Source of the DNA: Aquidulcibacter sp.
GTDB lineage: Bacteria > Pseudomonadota > Alphaproteobacteria > Caulobacterales > Aquidulcibacteraceae
DNA: 58,905 bases
Direction of reading: 5' to 3'
NCBI GenBank assembly: GCA_027532555.1
Contig: JAPZTJ010000010.1
Span: 1-58,905, forward strand
Shown in pieces: positions 36,033 through 43,367 of this stretch. The stretch's first letter is position 1, and the number at the start of each line of letters is the position of its first letter. Position numbers and translations under genes: made by a program. Below the pieces are notes generated by a model. The model did not search any database and was not told the origin of the DNA. It saw only the letters and a program-made list of their open reading frames with translations.

Positions 36033-37664
36033 TCAGCTCACCTGACGTTCAGACGGGTCCCACCAAGCTGAGCGCAGCGCCTTCTTATCTATCTTTCCGA
36101 CGGAGGTTAGCGGTAACTGTCCAACAACTTCAAATGATTTGGGGACATGGGCCGGCCCCTTGCGCGAACGGACCCAGCTAGCGAGATCATCCTGGCTGAC
36201 TGAATAGCCCGGGCGAATCACGATGTAAGCCTTTACTGCCTCCCCCCACCTATTGTCAGGCACGCCGATAACAGCCGCTCCAGCAATCGCCGGGTGGGCG
36301 TTCAGAACGTTTTCCACTTCGCTTGGAAATACATTGAAGCCCCCAGAGATCACCATTTCTTTTTTTCGATCTACAATGAAAAGCCGCCCCTCTTCATCCT
36401 GCCAACCGATATCGCCTGTACAAATCCAACCATCCTTGATGGTTGCAGCAGTTAGGTCAGGTTGATTCCAGTAACCTTGCATCGCATAGGGAGCGCGTAC
36501 GCATATCTCTCCCTTTATACCCGCCTCTGTCATCAAACCGCTGTCATCAAGCACGCAGACTTCGCAGTCGAGCAAAGGATGTCCAGCAGAAGCTAGTAGC
36601 TCGGGGCGAGCTAGGCTGTGGTCTTCGGGTCGAAGCGAGGCTATCCCAAAGCATTCAGTCTGACCGTAAAGTTGGCAAAAAACTTGGCCAATGCGGTCAA
36701 GCCCTTCCTCAAGGCGAGATGGAGCAATGGGAGAGGCACCGTATAAAAGCAGCTCCAATGAGGTCAAATCAGCGCGGCTCCAAGTCGTATGGTCGAGAAG
36801 CGCGTATATCATCGATGGAACGAGCAATGACATATTGGCCTTAGAGTCAAGAAGACGTCGGATAAGTGCGTCCGGCTCAAATCCAGACATGAGATCGACG
36901 GTGCCCCCTCTAGCAAGTACCGGCGTAATGAACATACCCGCCGCATGACTAATAGGCGCGGCGGCCAAATAAACTGGCAATTTCGGAAGTGGGAAGTTTG
37001 CTAGAACAGCAATAGACCCTGCAGTAAGCTCCCTATGACTGCGTCTTACACCCTTTGGACGGCCAGTTGTCCCACCCGTGTAATTGATGATCGCTAGCTC
37101 ATTCGGTCGCGATAAATCTTTCGGACTAAATGACGCATCCATCGCCTCTGCAATTAGATCTTTTCCAAAGGACGCAGGGCCCAGAACTAAAGTGGTTGGG
37201 ACAGATGCGTCAACGCAAAGCTGGCCCGCTCGGTCGCCAAATGCAGGGTCTAAAATCAAGGCTGTGGCACCTGAGTCGGCAATCTGGTCAAGATGATCTT
37301 GGTGGGACCCAAGTGGATGAAGGGAAGTGGTTGCCGCACCCAACCCATTACAAGCCACGCTAGCGCACCAAGCTTCAAAATTGTTTGAGGAAAGACCAGC
37401 AATGACGTCCCCGCGCCCAATTCCGGCCCTAACCATCGCCGCTTGCATTCGGCCTATTAAGTCTCGCGCAGCCCTATAACTAATCGCCCTTTTGCCAGCC
37501 ATAAAGGCGGTACGTTCACCAAAGCGCGCCAAAGCATGTAATACGAAACTTGCATGGGTGGGCCCATCATGCCAGTCCAACCTCATTGCCAACCCTGCCA
37601 ATCGAGCTTCTGTGCTGGGTAAGTCGTTACAAAATACAAGAGATTCCCTCCCGAACGCATCCAT
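36033..37664 (-). CDS. AMP-forming acyl-CoA synthetase / carboxylate-CoA ligase
   Basis: This 543-residue ANL-superfamily enzyme activates a carboxylic acid as acyl-AMP and then as CoA thioester. Motifs in order: YTGGTTGRPKGVRRSH (P-loop), YGQTECFGIASL, GEICVRAPYAMQGYW, WICTGDIGWQDEEGRLFIVDRKKEM split across the hinge, and TSVGKIDKKALR with the catalytic Lys. An alternative ATG at 37586 would remove 26 residues. The acyl substrate is unknown. A GATAC-N6-GTATC palindrome lies at its promoter. With the two dehydrogenases and the hotdog protein it could start side-chain beta-oxidation. Confidence 0.9.
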   Translation of the reverse strand: MDAFGRESLVFCNDLPSTEARLAGLAMRLDWHDGPTHASFVLHALARFGERTAFMAGKRAISYRAARDLIGRMQAAMVRAGIGRGDVIAGLSSNNFEAWCASVACNGLGAATTSLHPLGSHQDHLDQIADSGATALILDPAFGDRAGQLCVDASVPTTLVLGPASFGKDLIAEAMDASFSPKDLSRPNELAIINYTGGTTGRPKGVRRSHRELTAGSIAVLANFPLPKLPVYLAAAPISHAAGMFITPVLARGGTVDLMSGFEPDALIRRLLDSKANMSLLVPSMIYALLDHTTWSRADLTSLELLLYGASPIAPSRLEEGLDRIGQVFCQLYGQTECFGIASLRPEDHSLARPELLASAGHPLLDCEVCVLDDSGLMTEAGIKGEICVRAPYAMQGYWNQPDLTAATIKDGWICTGDIGWQDEEGRLFIVDRKKEMVISGGFNVFPSEVENVLNAHPAIAGAAVIGVPDNRWGEAVKAYIVIRPGYSVSQDDLASWVRSRKGPAHVPKSFEVVGQLPLTSVGKIDKKALRSAWWDPSERQVS

Positions 37665-37698
37665 CGGTCATATCGAGTCTATTCGATCTGGCAGAAGT

Positions 37699-37714
37699 GA
37701 TACTAATTTGTATC
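37699..37714. promoter_or_regulatory. Operator candidate GATAC-N6-GTATC at ligase promoter
   Basis: GATAC (37699-37703) TAATTT GTATC (37710-37714) lies 35 bp before the ligase start. On the minus strand TTGACT (37731-37736) followed 18 nt later by TACAAA makes a plausible promoter whose -10 lies inside the palindrome. The inner 11-mer ACTAATTTGTA is repeated exactly at 46681-46691. Confidence 0.55.
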
Positions 37715-37878
37715 ATTTTAATCCAATGGCAGTCAACAAGCCTTGCTGCTTGGTTTAAGAGATTCGAAGCCGCGATCTGGGGAAACAGTTAGCGACATGG
37801 ACTGTGATGATCCTTTTGTACCCGTCGAGGCACAGAAATACGCTAACGACACTCAATTTCGGCTAATATAGCTAACTG

Positions 37879-38835
37879 CTAAAACTCGTATAACTCAGAA
37901 GAGGCCTTGAGGAAGGCTTGATTGAGCAGCATCTCGGCACACAGCCGCGAAGTTGCTTTTTCACGAACCATAGTCCGTATCCACATTGATTCAGTTTTGG
38001 GGGTTTCGCTCAAGTGGACGATTTTGCGCTCAAGTTCATAATTAACCCCCGGGTAGAGCGGCCCGTCGATGACAACAACCTCCTGATCGGCAAAAAGGCC
38101 TACAACAGGTTGGCGAATCGGAAATGGATCCTGATCCGCAACCGACTGGCAAAGGACGCTGATCATTTCAACAGGCAGAATGGCTCTGGTCCATGGTGTA
38201 TTTGTCTCCTCTGAGTACCATGGACTCGGCTCGGTTATGACATCCAACTTTTCAACAAGACTGAAGGGGTAAAGGCCACCTAAAGGTGTTTTAGCATCCA
38301 GCCGAATACAAACCTTTGGTGCAGCTAGCCCCGGATGGCAGCCAGCGAGAATACGTGGCTCGGCTAGTGCTCGTGAAGCGGTAAGCCGCTGACGTGCGAA
38401 GCTATTTTCTGGGGGGCTCCCAACTCCTGCATTCCCCATAAGTACAACTGTGCCATCACGCTTCACCATCGATAGATTGGCGGAGTCCGAGGCAACTTGA
38501 CTCATTCTGGCCTGAAGCTCCTCGCCTTCATAGCTAGCCTGTTTGTAGGTTACAGAAATACTACCGAAATCAAACCAAGAGGAGCCGAAGGCATGGTATA
38601 AAAGGGGCGCGAACTGGCTGAAATGCGTAGGCCCCTCGATTGTGCCGCCTTGAAAGCCCAAACCTTGGGCAGTCGCATCATCGTGTATTGAAGCGTGATT
38701 GGCGTAGCTCTGTCGCTTCAGCAAGTTGATTGGACGGCGCCAAGGCCCCACAAGGATAATTGATCCATCTTGCCCCCTTTCCTCGCGGATTGTTGCAGAA
38801 AAGGGATGTTGCAGCATTCCGTCACTCGGCGTCAT
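37879..38835 (-). CDS. Probable double-hotdog MaoC-like protein
   Basis: The protein has 318 residues. In the N-terminal half, SYANHASIHDDATAQGLGFQ followed by GTIEGPTHFSQF resembles the hydratase dyad region (N/D-x-x-x-H with a downstream G-F-x-x-x-I-x-x-G) of MaoC-type enoyl-CoA hydratases. The second half looks like another hotdog repeat without catalytic residues. Double-hotdog proteins hydrate bulky 2-enoyl-CoAs. The gene start overlaps the stop of the DUF1254 gene by 4 bp. A thioesterase role is the main alternative. The family match is by eye and moderate. Confidence 0.5.
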   Translation of the reverse strand: MTPSDGMLQHPFSATIREERGQDGSIILVGPWRRPINLLKRQSYANHASIHDDATAQGLGFQGGTIEGPTHFSQFAPLLYHAFGSSWFDFGSISVTYKQASYEGEELQARMSQVASDSANLSMVKRDGTVVLMGNAGVGSPPENSFARQRLTASRALAEPRILAGCHPGLAAPKVCIRLDAKTPLGGLYPFSLVEKLDVITEPSPWYSEETNTPWTRAILPVEMISVLCQSVADQDPFPIRQPVVGLFADQEVVVIDGPLYPGVNYELERKIVHLSETPKTESMWIRTMVREKATSRLCAEMLLNQAFLKASSELYEF

Positions 38836-40223
38836 GGCACTTCCTCAACTCGGGGCAGAAGATATCGGCCATTTAGTAGACTCGGGTCAGGATTGTAGGC
38901 TCGTAATACCAACGCAAACCGTGCTCCCGATGCAGGTAGCCAATTTGACCGCCTGCTTTCACCAGGGTCTCTGGCACCGATCCAAATCGTCAATGAACCA
39001 TCTGCTTCAGTACGTAGTCCCGGTGTCCGGTCGCCGACGGCATAGCGACCGAGCGGATTTTGCGCGAAAAAGAGTCGACCATCCCCTAGAGCTTCATAAA
39101 GGCTTAGTGACCAAAAGGCCCTGGCTGGTGGTAAACCTCCTGGCGGGAACCGAAGTACAAAGGATGTGTCTGCCGGAAAAGTGGTTTGTCCATCCCGGGC
39201 AATAGCCCTGAGATAAACCGCTTCCTTCAGGGGTAGCGCTCCAAGCCCCCAAGTAGCGATTGATGCGCGATAGATGTAGTCGGCACCGAAGTCTCCAAGG
39301 CTTACTTCGGGATATATCCATCCGGATCTGGCACCACTCAATGCTAGACGCTTGGCGATGCGGTTTCGTGCATCCTGTAACCCTCTATCAATCGCGCTAC
39401 GCCTGGAATGGGCCACTTCTGCAAGGCCCAGAGGGGTTAGCCCAGCCTGCTCCCAACGTTCCCGAAGCTGATGCTCGCCCGCAAGGGGCGGTGCTTCGGT
39501 AGCGAGCAATCCAACAATCGCTTGGAGCTCTTCGAAAGCGTCGGTAGTGGCCGGTACAGGACCAGGTGGCGGCGATTGAGCTCCCACGATCCGAAGGCCA
39601 TCTTGGAGTTGGTGCGCAACGCCAATATCTTCCGGCCCAGAGACCAAGGTCCGAACCTGCGCCCATACCCAATGTGTTGGAGCAACAATCTCATCGCCGC
39701 TGGCACGTTCTTTCGGCGCGACAAGTCGCACACGGCCGGAGTCACCAAGCGTTTGCCTTGGGCCTAAGACAACAAAATTGTTAGTGTACATATCGAGGAT
39801 GGCGATGGAGAGGTAACGCTCGGATGCCTTGGGATATGTGAGCTCCACCGGCCCCTTTCGCAAGTCCAGCCAAGCAGAAGAGTAAAGTGTGTCATTATTT
39901 GGCGTCGTGACTCGGCGAGACGAAGCGTCAGCCAGCCGACGGACATGCCTCCATTGATTGGCCGCACTCCCAATCGTACGCTGCCGCGCTCGTGCCATTT
40001 CGAGTACAGGCAGGCCATAGATGTATAGGTCACCGCAGGCCGCCTCAAAACTGGCTAGATCATTTGAAAATGTCGAAGTGCAGGCGCCCACACTCGCCAA
40101 CCCCATAACTGATGCCCAGCTTAATAGCATGCGCCTATTTGGAGATTGTTGAGGCCCCGATCCCTCGGGGCATTTGGCCAGATACTCCGCGCCGCCTAGA
40201 TCGCTGTTCATAAAGTACGACAT
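38832..40223 (-). CDS. DUF1254/DUF1214 domain lipoprotein
   Basis: This 463-residue protein has SPNRRMLLSWASVMGLASVG followed by Ala-Cys (Cys48), a Tat-like signal with a lipobox. Residues about 65-190 match DUF1254 (DLYIYGLPVLEMARAR; TTPNNDTLYSSAWLDLRKGP). The C-terminal 130 residues match DUF1214 (FPPGGLPPARAFWSLSLYE; NPLGRYAVGDRTPGL). Proteins with both domains are exported and common in catabolic clusters, but no activity is firmly assigned. The gene is 2 bp after the GntR gene and overlaps the hotdog gene, forming one operon. Confidence 0.82.
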   Translation of the reverse strand: MSYFMNSDLGGAEYLAKCPEGSGPQQSPNRRMLLSWASVMGLASVGACTSTFSNDLASFEAACGDLYIYGLPVLEMARARQRTIGSAANQWRHVRRLADASSRRVTTPNNDTLYSSAWLDLRKGPVELTYPKASERYLSIAILDMYTNNFVVLGPRQTLGDSGRVRLVAPKERASGDEIVAPTHWVWAQVRTLVSGPEDIGVAHQLQDGLRIVGAQSPPPGPVPATTDAFEELQAIVGLLATEAPPLAGEHQLRERWEQAGLTPLGLAEVAHSRRSAIDRGLQDARNRIAKRLALSGARSGWIYPEVSLGDFGADYIYRASIATWGLGALPLKEAVYLRAIARDGQTTFPADTSFVLRFPPGGLPPARAFWSLSLYEALGDGRLFFAQNPLGRYAVGDRTPGLRTEADGSLTIWIGARDPGESRRSNWLPASGARFALVLRAYNPDPSLLNGRYLLPRVEEVP

Positions 40224-40225
40224 GG

Positions 40226-40972
40226 CTAGGATTGCGTTGTCCTGCGCTTACGTTGAACGAAATCAATCGCGGGCGAACTTTGGCTCTGCCTCAATGCGCT
40301 TGCATTTAACTCAACCGCTCGCGCAACACCTTGAGAATGCATGGCGCGTGCTTGTGAAAACGCGGCAGCCCCAGCTCCAGCCGCTATTAGCTTGAAAAGC
40401 TTCTTATACCCGCTGAGGTCTTTCAGTCGCATATCGCGTGTTGCGATGGCCAAGTGGCCATATAACTCTGCAGCACCAATGCTAAGATCCCTTATTGATT
40501 GGGTCAGTCGAGCCGATCCAACAATGACATTCATTTGCGCAACATAACGATAGGTTGCGACCTGGAATGCACGGGCGGTAGATGCCGGGTTCCGGGCAAT
40601 TTGCTCCAATTGCTCTAATTCCCGCCGGAGGGCTTCAACTCCCTCAGGAGTGGCAGCCGACGCGCATCGCTCTGCGAGCAGCGCAAACAAAACCTCCCGA
40701 ACGGCCAGCAAATCCTGAACTTCGCGATCATCAAGCCTTATGACGAATGCACCACGCTGTGGCACAATCTTAACGAGGCCCGATGACTCCAGCAGTCGCA
40801 ACGCTTCCCTAAGTGGGCCACGGCTAACGCTGAATCGCTCAGCCAACTCAACCGTCCCAAGGTGAGAACCTGGCAGAACCTCCCCGGACTGGATCATCAA
40901 GCGAATCTGACGAGCCAAGGCGGGAGGGCTGCGATCATCACCTGAAGGAGAGATAAATCCATAGGCAGTCAT
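40226..40972 (-). CDS. GntR-family (FadR-type) transcriptional regulator
   Basis: The protein has about 248 residues. The winged helix-turn-helix at residues about 13-80 includes LARQIRLMIQSGEVLPGSHL, LAERFSVSRGPLREALRLLE and RGAFVIRLDDREV. An all-helical FCD effector domain follows. The ATG at 40972 is preceded by AAGGAT; the frame to 41053 is probably leader. FadR-type regulators usually repress catabolic genes until an acid or acyl-CoA effector binds. It is the first gene of the operon with DUF1254 and the hotdog gene, and a TGTTGACA motif lies upstream. Confidence 0.9.
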   Translation of the reverse strand: MTAYGFISPSGDDRSPPALARQIRLMIQSGEVLPGSHLGTVELAERFSVSRGPLREALRLLESSGLVKIVPQRGAFVIRLDDREVQDLLAVREVLFALLAERCASAATPEGVEALRRELEQLEQIARNPASTARAFQVATYRYVAQMNVIVGSARLTQSIRDLSIGAAELYGHLAIATRDMRLKDLSGYKKLFKLIAAGAGAAAFSQARAMHSQGVARAVELNASALRQSQSSPAIDFVQRKRRTTQS

Positions 40973-41113
40973 TAAGTTGCATCCTTTACTGAATGGCTGA
41001 CCAACGGCTATCTCAGCCAACCGAGGAGAGCAGCTACTTTGCACGAAGTGCAAAAGCTGATCCCTGTATAGGTCTTCAATTTACCTCATTATGGAGACGT
41101 TTTCAAGGAAATA

Positions 41114-41127
41114 TGTTGACAGATTAA
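41114..41127. promoter_or_regulatory. GntR operator candidate (TGTTGACAGATTAA)
   Basis: This motif differs at two positions from TGTCGACATATTAA at 43106-43119. It lies about 140 bp upstream of the GntR start and fits the T-GT-N-AC-A half-site logic of FadR-type regulators. Self-regulation is inferred. Confidence 0.35.
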
Positions 41128-41272
41128 AGCACGAAGCTGCTGATTCCGACCTTTGCGCGTATAGACCGAATTCAGGGGAGCACTTCAATCTGAATAATAG
41201 CCTCCCGTTCCCAATACACCGACCAAGGTTCAGTTCTTTAGTTGGCCATATTTTTAAGGTAAACTATCTGTA

Positions 41273-41288
41273 CTGATAGACCTATCAG
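41273..41288. promoter_or_regulatory. Perfect 7-bp inverted repeat CTGATAG-AC-CTATCAG
   Basis: The arms match exactly with a 2-bp spacer. It lies 50 bp after the 3' end of the DmdC-like gene, with no T tract, so a protein-binding site is more likely than a terminator. The binding protein is unknown. Confidence 0.3.
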
Positions 41289-41337
41289 GAACTCGAGCGG
41301 CTCAAGTTGCGGGGCCCAGAGTTTGCTGGTCTCGCTT

Positions 41338-43071
41338 TCAGCCGACCATAAAGCGGGGGTCTAGTTCACCATATGGTGCCGGCATTCCATCGAGAATGTT
41401 CTTAGAAACTGCTAATGATTGCTGTAAAATCAATTGGATGAAGCAGAGTGACGCCGCTCGTTTGGCAGGGGCGGCACCGCCTATTTTCCCTCGCAAAGCT
41501 TTTATCTGCCTAAGCCATAACCAAGCAACAATCGTGTCGCCAACAAAGATAGAAAATGGACTTGCCCAAGCACGTGCATCGACTTCGCGGCCAGTTACCA
41601 GCTTAGCCGTACACTCTTGAATATTACTCACACATGTCACCAAGGCTTCGAAAAGCGCTACCTCGTGCTGACCCTGGATTGAGCTAAGGTCGGAAACGAT
41701 TTCTTGCAGAAATTGCAGTAGGGTGGCTCCGCCATCGCTTCGTACGCCTCTGAGGACGAAGTCTATCGCTAAAATACCACTCGTGCCTTCATGAATCGTG
41801 TTGAGGCGCTGGTCCCGGAATAGTCTTTCTACTGGATGATCACGCGCATACCCGGCTCCTCCCATAACCTGGATCGCTAGCGAGTTTGCCTCAAGGCCGC
41901 GTTCTGAGCACCAATGTTTCACAAGTGGGGTTAAGAGACCAAGTCGGATCCTAGCCCGCGACGCCTCACTTATATCCGGGTGACTAAATGCGTCATCTAC
42001 CATTCGGGCCCCGTATAGACAAAGACATAGACCGCCTTCGCAAATGGCCCGCTGTAAAAGCAGCATTCGCTGGACGTCGGCGTGGCCGATAATGGCCATA
42101 GGCAATCCTGTTTCGCGGTCGCGCCCTTGAAACCGCGTCTGTGCATACTCTGTTGCATGCCGGAACCCTGCATACGCTGTCGCTGCAGCTGTCACCCCGA
42201 CACCGATTCGGGCTTCATTCATCATGTGGAACATATATGAGAGGCCTAAATGGGGTTTGCCGATCAGATACCCAATTGAAGGACCCTTTGCACCAAATTC
42301 CAACGCACAATTTGATGTGCCACGATGGCCAAGCTTGTGATTAAGGCCGATTGTGGCAACTCCATTTGATTCCCCGTCAAGGTTCATCTTTGGCACAATA
42401 AGGAGTGAGAGACCTGAAGCGTTTGTTGCACCCCCGTCAATCCGCGCCAACACAAGATGGATTATGTTGGCTGTGAAATCTTGGTCTCCCCCAGAGATCC
42501 ACATTTTGGTCCCGGTGACATCGTAGGAACCATCATCGCGCAATACGGCCCGGGTCCGAATCTCGCCGAGCGCCGATCCTGCTTGAGGCTCACTTAGGCA
42601 CATGGTCCCGGTCCAGATTCCATCGCGCATTGGATTTATAAATGTTGACTTCTGCCATGTATCGCCAAACGCTTGAATGACTCTGGCTGCAGCGGTGGTG
42701 AGGAATCCATATCCTGCTGCAGGGTTACATGCCGCTCCAAATATTGCCATAAGTGCCGTTGATATGCACGATGGTAATTGAAGCCCCCCATTTTCGAGGG
42801 TCAAACCAGCGCCTAGTAATCCAGCATCGGCATAAGCATGAAACGCCTGAGCCACATCATCGTGGACCAACACTCTGCCTTCAACGAATAACGGCTCTTC
42901 TGCGTCGATTCTAGCAGCGATCGGGGAAAACTTACGCTCAGCTAAGTCATCCGCGGCGGACAGAATGTTCGCTAAGTCAAGCCTGTCTAAGTGACCAAAA
43001 GTCGGCCAGGTTAACACGGCCTCAGCCCCCAGCACATCACCTAAAAGGAATCGCAATTCTTGTAGCAGCAA
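41338..43071 (-). CDS. Acyl-CoA dehydrogenase, large DmdC/FadE-like type
   Basis: The protein has 577 residues, about 180 longer than classic acyl-CoA dehydrogenases. It has an extra N-terminal helical region (LQELRFLLGDVLG) and a C-terminal extension, as in 3-methylmercaptopropionyl-CoA dehydrogenase (DmdC) and relatives. Motifs: GTMCLSEPQAGSALGEIRT (FAD), GTKMWISGGDQDF, HKLGHRGTSNCALEF, and NTIHEGTSGILA with the catalytic Glu. The start is TTG at 43071 with AGGTG upstream; family members often begin about 8 residues earlier. Many DmdC-like proteins act on other acyl-CoAs, so DMSP metabolism is not implied. A TGTCGACA palindrome lies 35 bp upstream. Confidence 0.88.
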   Translation of the reverse strand: MLLQELRFLLGDVLGAEAVLTWPTFGHLDRLDLANILSAADDLAERKFSPIAARIDAEEPLFVEGRVLVHDDVAQAFHAYADAGLLGAGLTLENGGLQLPSCISTALMAIFGAACNPAAGYGFLTTAAARVIQAFGDTWQKSTFINPMRDGIWTGTMCLSEPQAGSALGEIRTRAVLRDDGSYDVTGTKMWISGGDQDFTANIIHLVLARIDGGATNASGLSLLIVPKMNLDGESNGVATIGLNHKLGHRGTSNCALEFGAKGPSIGYLIGKPHLGLSYMFHMMNEARIGVGVTAAATAYAGFRHATEYAQTRFQGRDRETGLPMAIIGHADVQRMLLLQRAICEGGLCLCLYGARMVDDAFSHPDISEASRARIRLGLLTPLVKHWCSERGLEANSLAIQVMGGAGYARDHPVERLFRDQRLNTIHEGTSGILAIDFVLRGVRSDGGATLLQFLQEIVSDLSSIQGQHEVALFEALVTCVSNIQECTAKLVTGREVDARAWASPFSIFVGDTIVAWLWLRQIKALRGKIGGAAPAKRAASLCFIQLILQQSLAVSKNILDGMPAPYGELDPRFMVG

Positions 43072-43105
43072 ACGAGCACCTAATGTTTACATATTATAAG
43101 TTATG

Positions 43106-43119
43106 TGTCGACATATTAA
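43106..43119. promoter_or_regulatory. GntR operator candidate (TGTCGACATATTAA)
   Basis: The palindromic core TGTCGACA extends to TATGT-GTCG-ACATA (43102-43115). It lies 35-48 bp before the dehydrogenase start on the minus strand. Its 9-mer GTGTCGACA recurs upstream of the sulfatase gene at 55569-55577. Confidence 0.4.
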
Positions 43120-43289
43120 CAGAATGGTTTGACACAAAGCAAGTTATTTCTTGCAACTAAAGCTAAAAATTCGTGGTTGGCGGGTTTGCCTTCGACATTG
43201 TACGATTTTGTAGGTGCCCCATTCGACAGGTCGTGCAATGCCAATTGTCCTGAAAGCTTCTTGATCTTGAGAAAAATGCGTTGTTATAT

Positions 43290-43305
43290 GATACTTAAAA
43301 GTATC
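43290..43305. promoter_or_regulatory. Operator candidate GATAC-N6-GTATC at fusion-esterase promoter
   Basis: GATACTT-AA-AAGTATC is a perfect 7-bp palindrome with the same 16-bp GATAC/GTATC frame as the site at 37699-37714. A possible promoter, TTGATC (43261-43266) with 18-nt spacing to TATATG (43285-43290), runs into it, so a bound repressor would block transcription. Confidence 0.55.
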
Positions 43306-43367
43306 TATTTATCAGGAAGTGAAAGTCGAGAGAGAACTGCTGTCTTACGCAGGCCAGGAGGGACTAA

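Larger units (their letters stand above)
40973..41337. other. Intergenic region between GntR gene and dehydrogenase 3' end
   Basis: No convincing gene is seen. A 61-codon plus-strand frame at 41091-41276 has no ribosome site or family. The stretch contains the GntR promoter area with TGTTGACAGATTAA (41114-41127) and, near the other end, the perfect palindrome CTGATAG-AC-CTATCAG (41273-41288). Confidence 0.5.

Noticed and set aside
41091-41276. 61-codon plus-strand frame between GntR gene and dehydrogenase
   Set aside because: No ribosome site, contains the predicted operator, and no recognisable domain.
40226-43119. CRISPR or toxin-antitoxin module in the AT-richer island DNA
   Set aside because: No regularly spaced repeats and no paired small ORFs with toxin motifs were seen anywhere in the window.
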